Positions 35,701-46,200 of a DNA stretch of 64,000 nt are shown here, piece by piece (position 1 is the first letter of the stretch; each line of letters starts with the position of its first letter). Position numbers and translations under genes: made by a program. Source of the DNA: Polytrichum commune (Eukaryota; Streptophyta; Polytrichopsida; Polytrichales; Polytrichaceae); assembly GCA_950295325.1 (NCBI GenBank), contig OX485808.1:4342501-4406500 (forward strand), given 5' to 3'. Below the pieces are notes generated by a model. It made no database searches, had not been told where the DNA came from, and saw nothing but the letters and a program-made list of their open reading frames with translations.

Positions 35701-38700
35701 TCAGCAGTGCAACTTCCACAGCCGCCAGCCACTGCAAGGATCTAAACAGTTACTTCCACAGACCTTATTTTCCAAACTAGCAGTCCTTTTGTTAAACTGC
35801 TAGATTAATCTTACGAATAAGCTTTCAATCTGAATAGTTTAAGTCTCAACGTCCCCATTTTGATGTTTGTCTGGAGAGTATCAGTCAGTTGTTTAAAATT
35901 GCTGCAATGTTTAGTCATAGTTTGCAACTTGAAATAACTTACAGAAGATATAATGCCTGTAACTCAAGCACTTTTTTGTGAGTTTGAAGAAGCCAATGAG
36001 TAAATTGTTTTGTGAGTAGGAAATCTATATGACAAGTTGAAACCTCCAACTTACCTCAAGTGCAATAGTGTGACTCCAGTCGTGTGTGGATGCACTGCCG
36101 GGCTGTTTTACGACACTATTTTCTGGGTACTTAGCCATTGGTGACTGTGCAACAAGGGCAGTGGTATATGGATTTGCTTGAAGAGCTTGGTATGGGATAG
36201 AAGCCACTGGTGTTGCATCGTCCTCACCCTGGCCACAAATGAGATATGATCAGCATATTTGAAATTTGTAAATGTTACAATAGCCCCCATTTATGTTGCC
36301 TCGCAACGAGATTTTCTGCAAATATTACATGTCAAATACTTGCAGCTTATTGAAAAGGAACAAGCATCTAAGGTAAGTGGGCTTCAAACGGATACACTTC
36401 TTCTAGGATACCAAACATGTGATTAGTACCAGATGACTAGCAAATCCAAATCGAGGTGATAGCCAGTTTCGCAATTTTCAGAGCTAGTATGCATATCTTC
36501 TACGTACTTAAAGTGAAGATTCTTTCTTCTTGAAGGATCATATAGGTCCCCCAAGTATGTTGACCATTGAAGCTAGAATAGTTAACAAATATGAAGCACG
36601 TAGTCCAATCTCTTTTAAAGACATGATTTGTGTTTTTGTGTCCGTTCTTATATCCACATTAACCACACACCACTCAAACATAGGTGTCCGATCAGGATAT
36701 GTATCCGAATTAGACCCAATTACCTTATACAGCAGATTTCCTTGAAGGCCCACTAACAGAGAGAATCATCCAAAGGCTTCATGATGGAGGTGCCACATAT
36801 GTCTAATTTCGTGACCATCCTTGTGTATGCAGTAAGAAAGCCTCAATTAATTGAAAACTTACCTGGATACATAAAAGGGGGACTTGCACGTTGCTGACTT
36901 TGCTTGCACTGCTTGCAGCTGAATAGAACTCTTCAAGAGTCTCAAAACCATAAGAAACTCTGGACATGGCTGTATCAAATTCACGGACTGTTTTAGCTCC
37001 CAAAGCTTGGCTCATCTCATACCCTTTCTTTTCTCCTGCAAAAAGCATCTAGCCACATGCAAAATTCACAGTATCAGTGAATAAAATTTCAATGAGGGGC
37101 CTGCCTAAACATGGCACTGCAACTACAATTATCATAATATTTTTTCAAACTTTTTAACATTTGCAGAAATTGTTTCTTCTTCTGAGCCATGAAGAATCAT
37201 ACAAATCACATGAGAAAGTGATGTAGAAATGGATACACTGAATGTGCTAGAAACTGCACAGCTAGATTCCATCCTAGAAAGACAAGGGTAGTTGCATAAA
37301 GTACATCTTTTTTAGACCATTGAGTTCTCCTTCAAAAAAGAGACTTTTCGATAGGAGTTGGTTGTATTGCATACAGCACCTTCCATGTTTGGTAAGTTTT
37401 TGGTGTATGGTTAGAGGTAGTGTGGAGGTTTAAATGAGAACATTCTATATTAGTTTGTTAAGGGTCAAACTCATTTGGGAATGCCAAGAGGTGCTAAAAT
37501 AAGTTTGGTCCTCAATGAGTCGAAATAGGTTGCTCTTCATTCAAATTCAAACACTAGATCCGAGCATGCACCAGAAGTGAGAAGAAATCATTGGTTTTAT
37601 ATGCAAAACAACCGATGGAAAATCATAGGAACCAACTCCCAACAAAAAGTCACATTGAATTAAAGGATGATTCTAATAGAGCAACCAATCTGCCAAACCA
37701 AGATGTGAAGTAGTACCTGATTCTCCCTCACAATATTCACAAGACCTTCGGCCATAGCATGATCTGGTTTTGGCCCTCTGGTCCTGCTCAAATGAATTGA
37801 AGATTTCTCCAAATCAAAAGGATTAGATATGCAAACAGCAGCCATCAGCAAAGCAGCACCAGCCTCTTCCCCCAAATACTTTGTCAACATGTTGGCACCA
37901 AAACCCCAGCTGACTCCCATTAACGTGTACCCCGGCCGCTCATGGATGATATGTCGCACAGCCAAGCGCACGTCATCACTGTCCGCAGCTGTAAAAACCC
38001 TAGTCCCAGGCCAGTCACGCATTACCCTCTTCAGAGACTCACTCCTTGCAGTGTTAAAAGTTTGTGCAATCAAACAAAACAAATTCCCAAATCCAAATGA
38101 ATGCTCAACTTGTCAGCTGATGGCAGAAAACACAACAGTCATAAGAATGAAATGATCAACTAGATGAGGTTTACTTTAGCCATTGTGATGGCCTTCCTGA
38201 GTTGCAGGCGATTAAAATACAATTCAAAACCCCAATGATTGCTCAACTTGTTGAACAATGACAGGAAACACAAAAGTCATATGACTGATATGATTGACCA
38301 GAGGAGGTTTGCGATAGCCTTTGTGATGGCCTACCAGGCTTTGCACACAATTGCGTGCTTGTTAAAAGCAAGCACGCAAATGCTTACCTCTACAGAAATT
38401 CATTCCTTCCCGAGTTATAAGTTTGTGCAAGCAATTAGTAAAATATTCAAAACCCAAATGAATGCAATGACAGCAACACAAAAGTCATATGAATGATGTG
38501 ATTGACCAGATGAAGTTTAATGACGCCTTTGTGGTGGCTGAACAGGCTTGGCACCCATGATTACAACCATTTAGTGGCAACTAAAAATTGATACTTCTTA
38601 TCACATGGGTAGATGAAGTGCCTGGGTGTAGTCAAAGGGGAGGCGGCGCAGCCTCGCGGATTGAGAACCACAGGAAAATACCCATGTCGCATGGCATCCA

Positions 38701-40588
38701 TGACAAATTTCTGTACCCCTTCATCGCGGCTCCCTTCTGTTGTCCCTGTAAAACCAGTAAGGCATAGGCTGGTTAATCAAAGTTCATAAAAAATTAAAGG
38801 TACATAACATTGATGATGGGTGGGTGAGGCAAGAGAGCACACAGACAGGTTGACCTCATGCTTTGGGATAGTGAAAGTTGATGATTACAAACAACTCAGT
38901 GAGGGATGTAATACTTTGGACAATTCTTCACTGCACTGTCAATTTTTAGTATCAGTGTCAGTTCCATTTCTTATCCATAGTTGAGGAACCTGACCCACCA
39001 TTTTACAAAATGATGGATCTACATACGCAACTTGACCTCATTCTTTGAGATATTGAATGTTGTTGATGATTTCAAGCACTGACAAATTCAAGTGACTTGG
39101 CGAGGGATGTAGACTTCAGATACTTCTTCACAACACTATCAATTTCAGTATCAGCTGTTGATTTCCATCTCTTATTGGCAATTGAAGAACCTGACCCAAC
39201 AATTCTTCAAAATTATGGATATCCATAGTATGCAGCTTGAGCTCATTCTATGAGAAATTGATTATTGATGATGATTTCAAGCACTGACAAATTCATGCGA
39301 CTCGAAGAGGGATGTAATACTTGAGAGACTTCTTCACAACACTACCAATTTCAGTATCAGCTGTTAGTTTTCCATCTCTTATTGACGATTGAAGAACCTA
39401 ACCCAACAACTGTACAAAATGATTGATGAACATAGTAAGCAGTTTGAGCTCGCTCTTTAAGATAATGAATGTTGATGATAATTTTAAGCGCTGACAAATT
39501 CAAGCGACTCGGCGAGGGAAGTAATACTTGAGAAACTTCTTCACGACACTATCAATTTCAGTATCAGGTATCGACAATTTCATGTCTCATAGACAAGAGA
39601 GAAAATCTGATCCCACAATGGATGGATGCACATACCATACAAAGTTACAACAGGACAGAAGCAGAATCGGCATCAGAGTTAATGTAGATCAACAGCAATT
39701 TTCACAAAAAGAATAAAATTGAAGAATAAAAGACAAACCAGGAACAAGCAGCATGGTGTTGTCCAAGCCATTGTCAGCTGCAAATTCAAGCTCTGCCGGC
39801 CAATCTATCGCCACAACTCCTCCATCGGCAGCATGAAGACATTGTCTTTGATACACAACCCTGCTTGCTTCCAAATTTTGACTCCGTTGTTCCTGCCTCT
39901 TACCTAAGGTGACAACACCAAAGTTACTTGAAATTGAAGGGCACCGCTTCAATACAAACCGATTGAAAACCGAGTCTTGTGACACAATTGCTACCGATTT
40001 CTGTATCCCTCTTTCTCCTCCCTCAATGTTGAGCAGATTGTCTCCGACTTCTTCCTTGTTATACACAGTTAGGTATGCTCCTACAAGCACCGATAATATG
40101 AATGCGGCCACCAAACTGGGAGTTTGGAGTGTGGCAAAATTGTCAAGGAAAATATTCATAAGTGAGTGGACAAAGGCCGGAAGAATGTCTTCAGATTCTA
40201 ATTTGGTCGATTCGAAGCTCGGGGACATCGTGCTGATGTCCAGCAATCTCATAGCTCGAGCCACAGATTCGGTTCCGAGGTTTATCGACATTGCAAAGTG
40301 CGTCTTGTATATCCCACCGCTTAAACCTATGCCCAGATTTCCATATCTACCTATCCTTGGTCTCAAACCTACATTCCTAAGGCTCCCCGAGCAGGCTGAA
40401 CTGATCATCAGCAGCGACGACTCAACCCTCCTCTTTTCCTCCTTTCGGTATGCGAAAAATGAAGAAGATGTCAATATGAACCGAGAATCGTGTCTTCGCC
40501 ACCCTCGCTTCCTGTGAGGCGACAGATATGATGGCTGGATACTTGACGAATGCGAAACACTCATCGCCATTCCGCAACTCATTTCCAT
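26764..40588 (-). CDS. Alpha/beta-hydrolase plus CAAX-protease (CPBP) fusion protein
   Basis: Fourteen exons join in phase to 1991 residues: 40588-39739, 38745-38622, 37999-37717, 37048-36863, 36228-36055, 35731-35542, 35388-35012, 33318-32805, 32286-30006, 29563-29408, 29123-28889, 28650-28521, 28097-27905, 27046-26764. A possible 21-nt microexon lies at 32650-32630. The order matches the plant family of Arabidopsis At2g03140. Residues 1-100 may be a plastid transit region. An alpha/beta-hydrolase related to EMB8 spans about 260-545, with GVSWG (Ser355) and likely Asp485 and His530. An acidic, low-complexity linker of about 1000 residues contains one hydrophobic segment (GVLAGVVLASLGAVYLIV). 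The membrane CPBP domain follows from about residue 1640, with EEVLFR (1864-1869), FALVHW (His1897) and a later GLHSGLVAAN. Substrates are unknown. The exon 2 donor appears to be GC. Confidence 0.9.
27855..27882. repeat. (AC)n microsatellite in the last intron of the CAAX gene
   Basis: A run of CA dinucleotides, interrupted by AA, close to the 5' splice site of the last intron (minus-strand gene). It is unremarkable in itself. Confidence 0.85.
29590..29917 (-). mobile_element. tRNA-related SINE, copy 2 (intron 9 of the CAAX gene)
   Basis: The element (about 29605-29902) lies on the minus strand between exons 10 and 9. It is flanked by TTCCACACTAGCACA (29590-29604) and TTCCACACTAGTACA (29903-29917), a 15-bp target duplication with one mismatch, as expected for LINE-driven insertion. 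The minus strand carries the A box TAGCTTGAGTGGTTGG. It matches copy 1 from the A box to the far end, including GGCAGTAG-CTGCA near the 3' end. No long poly-A tail was seen. Confidence 0.82.
32287..32827 (-). repeat. Tandem duplication across the exon 8-intron 8 boundary of the CAAX gene
   Basis: The end of exon 8 (GTGGAGAAGGTTGATGAAG), its donor and the following intron down to the acceptor (GCTAATTGCAG) occur twice. The copies are about 32652-32827 and about 32287-32651. Shared intron blocks include CTAGAGTGTGAT (plus strand), CAGACC/TAGACC...TTTCCAGA and CTTATGCAAGA. The second copy is longer because of an insertion or an unequal end. The result is a second splice-ready piece of exon at 32630-32650. 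Confidence 0.87.
32630..32650 (-). CDS. Candidate 21-nt duplicated microexon of the CAAX gene
   Basis: On the minus strand, GCTAATTGCAG precedes and GTGACC follows a 21-nt piece that nearly copies the end of exon 8. Exon 8 ends with one base of a codon and so does this piece, so including it adds exactly seven residues (GVEKVDE) beside the original KVEKVDE and keeps the frame into exon 9. Its acceptor is a near copy of the exon 9 acceptor. Whether it is included, skipped or alternatively used cannot be told from DNA alone. Confidence 0.6.
37315..37680. mobile_element. Foldback MITE (family B, copy 1) in intron 3 of the CAAX gene
   Basis: The two ends are diverged inverted repeats: GGAGTTGGTTGTATTGCATA on the left answers TATGCAAAACAACC and AACCAACTCC on the right. 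The middle contains TAGTGTGGAGGTTT, GGGTCAAACTCATTT and GGTTGCTCTTCATTCAAATT. The same words occur, partly inverted, at 46805-47075 in the neighbouring SirB1 gene. Exact ends and target duplication are unclear. Confidence 0.65.
38040..38560. repeat. Three-copy tandem repeat in intron 2 of the CAAX gene
   Basis: Three blocks of about 150-220 bases share, in order, TGAATGCTCAACTTG-like sequence, ACACAA-AGTCATA, TGATTGACCAGATGA/GAGG, AGGTTTA and TTGTGATGGCCT. The first overlaps the 5' side of exon 3 flanking sequence and the third ends near 38560. They are diverged from one another, so the expansion is not recent. Confidence 0.75.
38850..39600. repeat. Four-copy tandem repeat in intron 1 of the CAAX gene
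   Basis: Units start near 38850, 39032, 39237 and 39443 with TTGACCTCATTCTTT or a variant; the period is about 182-206 bp. Each carries AAGCACTGACAAATTCA (three of the four), GAGGGATGTAATACTT, CTTCTTCACAACACTA, TCAATTTCAGTATCAG and GAAGAACCTGACCCA. The last unit is cut short. Spacing and order are regular, as expected from unequal exchange. Confidence 0.9.
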
Positions 40589-41459
40589 TTCTCAGGAATC
40601 TAAAAATAAAAAGACCTCCGCTGCAAAACTGGGGTAATACAGAAGCCGAGCAGAAGCGGTGGTGTTGTAGAGTGTGAATTGCAAGGTGGAGAGCGGAAGG
40701 AGAAATAGAAGACCTTGGAGCAGGCAGCTATGTTGCCGTGTGAGCCAAAGATTTTCTTTACGTAGCGTGTGTTTAGCAATTCCACATTCGACAAAGTCAC
40801 TGCCAAGCCCAAACATGATTGAATCAACGCCCAATACATATGTCACCAGTTGTAATGATTCCCCCTCCTTCGTCTTCAGCTGCACACTTAGGTTTAAGGG
40901 CACGTTTACCACTGGGTATGGTTAAGCAGGTTTTGTCCATGGTTGGAGCTCCCTAATTTGTGGCCATGCTGCACCTAGCCTAATTTACAATCCTTTGCAT
41001 GGGGGCACCCACACTGACTTGTGATGCATGCCCTTGAGTCATCATCTTTTGGAAGCTACGGTGGAGAGGCACCCAGAGGAGTTCGGAGGATCCAATTTCT
41101 TTCGAGTTTTTGCTTTGCAAACCAGGCAGCGGACCAAGTGGGCCACCGCACTCTTTTGTCCGTCCACCTTTGCCGGGATCGTCTGACCACGGAGAATGCA
41201 ACAAGTGTCAAGACTTTTCCCTCTGACTGACTCTGTCACCATGCATGCAACAAGCCTTCGTGCCAAATTCCGTTTCATCGAAATTTTGAAGAAAGCTGCT
41301 CTGGAATAATAAGTTAAGTAGACGCACTTTCCAACTGCTTTGACTCGATGAATCATCAGCCTCCTAACTTATTCGGAGATGGTGGATCATTAAGTTAGTC
41401 ATTAGTCCCATGGATTATTACCCACCGTTGCTTAGGATTCAGCAGGCGGCGACAAACGG

Positions 41460-42140
41460 GAAAAAAATCTAGGAGGCTTCAGTCCCGAACACAGTCTCGA
41501 GGTGTAGGGTTATTTAGGGTTTATAAGCATTGATGATCTACGACCACTCATCAAAATCTATACAGAATTGAGTGTGAGTATTTCAAAATATTCTTCAAGT
41601 TGACTCAAACAAAAAATCTGGGAGAATTCCTGAACACGAAGTCTGAGGTTTAGGGATATATAGGGTTGATAAGGTTGATGATCTACGACCACTCATAATA
41701 TTATGTGTACAGAATTCAGTGTATTTTATATAATATTCTTCAAGTTGAGTCAAAACAAGGTGATCATTCTGTATGTATGTCATTGTTCAACTAAATCAAT
41801 ATGGTGATTCAGGCCTTAAGACTAGGTATAGAAGACAAGTGTCAAGCACACTTGCCTAGTTTGTGAGTAAATGTTTTAGTATTCATACGAGGAACTAGGG
41901 GATGTTGGGTTGATGAATGTTGGGCATTGGGCAGTGAAAAGAATTCAGTGTAGGTATTTCATAATATTCTTCAAGTTCGAAACAAGATGAACATTCTGTA
42001 TGTTACCGTTCAACCAACAATGAAAGTCAAGCCTTAATACTAGGTATCGAAGACAAGCACAGTTGAGCCCTAGTTGTGATGAAATGTTTTATTCTTATTC
42101 TTACGAGGAACAGGGGGATGTGGGGTTGATGGATGGACTT
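41460..42140. repeat. Two interleaved local duplications in the divergent promoter gap
   Basis: Unit X occurs at about 41461-41610 and about 41615-41757; shared words are GATGATCTACGACCACTCAT, ACAGAATT-AGTGT and AATATTCTTCAAGTTGA. Unit Y occurs at about 41720-41915 and about 41955-42135; shared words are ATAATATTCTTCAAGTT, AACATTCTGTATGT, GCCTTAA-ACTAGGTAT, GAAGACAAG and ACGAGGAAC. The two units overlap at TTCAAGTT. Confidence 0.82.
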
Positions 42141-42666
42141 TGAAAAGTGGACAGAAGTCGTAAAAAAATCTGGGAACAAGGGGAGCCCTACTATTTCTTC
42201 AAGGGATGTAAGTAGTAGCTGTTCGTAGATAGTAATTTTAGAAGAAGAAAAGCTCACAAAAGAGACTCAGCGAGAAAGAGAGATACCACTACCTAGTCTT
42301 GGCTGTGGCATGTACCTAAAAGTTAAGCTTAGCACACAGAATCAGTCGGAGCTGAAGAGAAAATATTCTGGGCTCTGATTGTTTAATCAGATCATAAGTT
42401 ACTTGGTACAAGTGCCATGTGGCCAGTTTTCAAATTAGGCACAAAACAACTTTAAACAAGTAAGTAGTGCAGGTTTTGGGTTCAGTTTCCTCCACAATTT
42501 GATCAATTGATTGTGGACACACTTTCAACAACCCTCAAGCTTCTCGGCCACACGAAGGCACAAGATCGAGTGGCGCGTAGGGACTGGATGGAGTGGGCAT
42601 GCTTAATTCGAGGTTATCCGGTGTCTGTTGACGATAATGTTTCATTAGTCGCTGAACTTGGTGTGT

Positions 42667-42699
<33 letters not shown>

Positions 42700-42700
42700 G
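42667..42700. repeat. (CAT)n microsatellite
   Basis: About eleven CAT triplets in the divergent promoter gap, roughly 570 bp upstream of the SirB1-like start codon. Confidence 0.92.
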
Positions 42701-43272
42701 ACAAGTACTAAGTATCTTGAACGCCGTTTTGGGGTGACTCGGAGATTCGGGGGGATGATTTTGACTGGGAAAAAAGGAGAAGCTCATGAGTCGCGAGCTA
42801 TGTAGTAGAACCCCTGCAATCCTCTGTTTCTTCGTGCCTCTGTTTCAGGCGAAGCAAAGCTATTGAATTGCACCAATGTTTTTGTGACAGACCTTCAAGG
42901 GCCAGGGTCACAATGTGTTAATCTTACACCGAACAGCAAATGGGGCCTGAATAGAAGGTGTGCAGCAAATTGAAGGGCACTGCAGAAAATGTGCTGTTCT
43001 TGCACAATTTCGTGCTGAAATTCATAAGGAAGGAAGACGCTGATACATACATGTACCCATTGAGTGGGGAATCATTCGTGAGGGTATTTCTGCAAGTAAG
43101 CAAGCCATGGAGATCTTCTCCTCTGGGCGTTGGAACATCAACGGCATGGTCGTTGCATGTCGCTGAATTGGCAGAGGGATTGTGATGAAACAGCCCAATT
43201 GGCTGGGAATTTGTGGCAAGTAGAGAAACCTCGGTTTCTCGAAGACGTAGAGAGAAGAACAAGATAGATGCT

Positions 43273-46200
43273 ATGACGAATTTGTACTCTGGCTGCTCTT
43301 CACACGCAGACTGCAGCCTGTCTTTTCTTTCCCCCTGTCTTCGCAAATTGAGCTTGCAGCGGCTACCATCATCTTCCTTAATGGACATCATGCAAAACGA
43401 TTTGAACAGAACAAGTTCCCAGATCAGCCAAATTCCTTCGCTCCCAGCAATTAGTAATACTGTCCGGCTTACATGTAGAGCAGTCTCCAAGAATCCACAT
43501 CCCAGCTCAGAACTAGGGAGGAAGCAATGGACTATAAGGAGGAGGAAACGCAGTTCAGGAACACATTCCATCATCTCATCTCAAACGCTCACCCCACACA
43601 GCAATTTCGCGTCGCTCCTCCCTTTGCAACCTTGTTCTCTGTCCCAAGGTTGTGATTCAAACCCTAAAGCAAACCCTAGAGAAGGTTTATTTCGGGGTTA
43701 TGTACATCAATCGTCCTCGATTTTGTGGCAAAGGCAGAGTATTGTGCCCTGCGAATTGTTCGGCAGTTGTTCCACCATCAATTTTCAACCAAATGGTAGT
43801 AATATACTACACGCTTCGGTGGCTTGCCGGTGCAGTGGTAACAATGATGAGAGGTTTGAAAAACAAGGTTTTGAAAGGTTCGGAGCCTCCGAACTAGTTT
43901 TGGAATCATCGTTGTATCGTCTCATGGAACAAGCTGGCATTGATACTGCACATGCCCAGGTACTCACTCTCTTAACCCAATTTTGGACTGACCGATCTCT
44001 GCATTCACATCGCACAAAATCCCCTGGACAGTTTGATTCTTGACCCCAAAAACATCCTTCCATTGTATACCTTGCACAACTCATTTACTGTACTGTTAGA
44101 ACATAAACTGATATATAGAATGTTCGTTTCCCCAGTTTTCAAATGAACTACAATGACCACAAATATCATTGCACTTTGACAGTGCACAAATCTCTGGACA
44201 ATTTTCACAAGAATTCTTCCATTGCCTGACATCTTCTTGTTGTGCCAGTTTATGACAGGGGATTTTTTTTGACTTAGTTTGAGAATGTTTTTGCGATTCT
44301 ATTCCGCACTTAAGCATGTTGCAGGTGGCCCGTAGGAACTACACTAAGGAAATCACCAAGCTTACGATGACTTCTTCACCTGAGGATGGCAGAGAATTTT
44401 CAACGCGTTCTCTCGACTTAGCACGAGCTGCACTGGAAATCGCTGCCGAGGATGATGCCCTTGTATCCCACTCACCAGTTCCACTTCCAGTGGACTCCTA
44501 CATTGATCGTTTAGATTCGATGGCTCTTGAATTTGCAGGCCATTACCTTCCTCCCAAGGATCGAAACCCTGCCACAATTTTCGAGGCACTAGAGATCTAT
44601 TTGTATGGCTATAAGGTATGGCAACAAACACTTCATGAGGATCTGTGAAGTTTTTAGTCGTGGTGTTGTTGACCTTCCCAATGTTTTAAATACTGGCTTT
44701 GCACTTCTTATTGGAATGAAATGCGGCATCATGTAGACTTACTAAGCAAGAGTAAACTTTGTGTGTGAAGTATATATACATTGACGAAGAGGTGCCAAAG
44801 TATGTAATATTACTCATGGATAACCTTATGACACCAACAAATTTCCTCAGGGTTTCAGGCGGACAAACTCTCTTTACACAGTGGATGCAAGAGTGTTCTA
44901 CTTGAATACGGTGCGTTTTTTGTCTTTGTTATTTTCACTCATTGAGCAGGGAAGCTTGCTTTCCTTTTTATATTAGCCATTTCTTTACTCAGATTCCACA
45001 TTGAAAGTACGTGTGTAAGGGAATCCCAGTGCTTCAAACCCCTCTTTCAAAATTGGTAGCAATTTGTCACTCGCATATGGACATGGTTTTAGGTTGACAA
45101 GTCACTTCAGGGTTAGCTTTTCCCAAAATTTTCATAGTGGCCAAAGATTACTTTCAAAGATGATATGCCTGGACTTCAAACTTTTGCTTGAAAGCCTTTG
45201 ACTGTCCAAAGTTGGCTGCAATCAATTTATTGGAATTGGTATAGACATGAATGTATATCATAACCGGCCGTTTATGAATCTGGGCCTCCTCCCATATGTC
45301 TAGCTTAAATTACGATTTGTTCATAACTCGAGAAGGTATTAAGCAGTTGCATTGTTGCCTTTATGGCAGAGGTGATAATCAGATATTTCATTAATGAAAT
45401 GAGTCTGTATACTACTACTCTTAAATATGTAATGGGGTTGTGGGTTTCAAATCTCTTTGGAGGACTTCTCTTTCCCATATCATTCAAGTTTAATGTGTAT
45501 GGCAGGTCTTGACGAGCCGACTTGGGACCCCGGTCATGCTGGCGCTTATTTATAGCGAAATCGTGAAAAGGTTGCAAAATATGGGAATTATTAATTTCTC
45601 TGTTGACATGCAGCTTCCAACAAATTTAATGGAACTTCCCCACCCTCAAGTTGCCACTAAAGATGGTACTGTTGAGTTCACTTTGTTGTAACTGAATAGG
45701 TAGATTAATTCTGGTGTGAGATACTGGCAGGAGAAGTTTTGTTTTTGCAACATGTATAGGGCTATTTCACAAGCACATAAGCACATTAGCACATTCTCAA
45801 TTTATGCAATGCCTTTCAAGAACATCAGATAGTGAGTAATTTTAGTACTTTATGGACTATATTTTAGGACTCAATGAAGAATCTCTAACATCGCCCTGAA
45901 TATTCCACAGATATGATGAGAGATGGCGAACAGAAGTTATTACTCACACCTCAGCTTCTTCTAAATGAGGTGTCCTGTAAAACCCATTTTGAAGTGGAGA
46001 TTTTCATTGCATTGTTACACAGTCATTTTTGTGCATATGAGTGAATGGAAATAAACTGGACATGAAAGTACTCATTGATATGGTAACTTTTGGAAGGACA
46101 CATGTCCTATACCAGATGAGAAACCTTCTTCAAAGTGATTAATGTCCAAAGACTACAAAAAAAATCAACTTTCTGAAAGTTGTCAAGCTTGGGTTGATTT

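Larger units (their letters stand above)
40589..43272. promoter_or_regulatory. Divergent promoter region of the CAAX-protease and SirB1-like genes
   Basis: This 2.7-kb gap separates two genes transcribed away from each other, so it should hold both promoters and 5' leaders. It contains locally duplicated segments at about 41460-42140 and a (CAT)n microsatellite at about 42667-42700. Short frames on both strands match nothing known. I could not pick out TATA boxes or specific elements with confidence. Confidence 0.55.

Noticed and set aside
38850-39600. Regularly spaced repeats considered as a CRISPR-like array
   Set aside because: Units are ~180-206 bp, diverged and intronic in a plant gene; this is an ordinary tandem repeat.
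43213-43272. Longer N-terminus for the SirB1-like protein
   Set aside because: The frame is open but contains no ATG before 43273.
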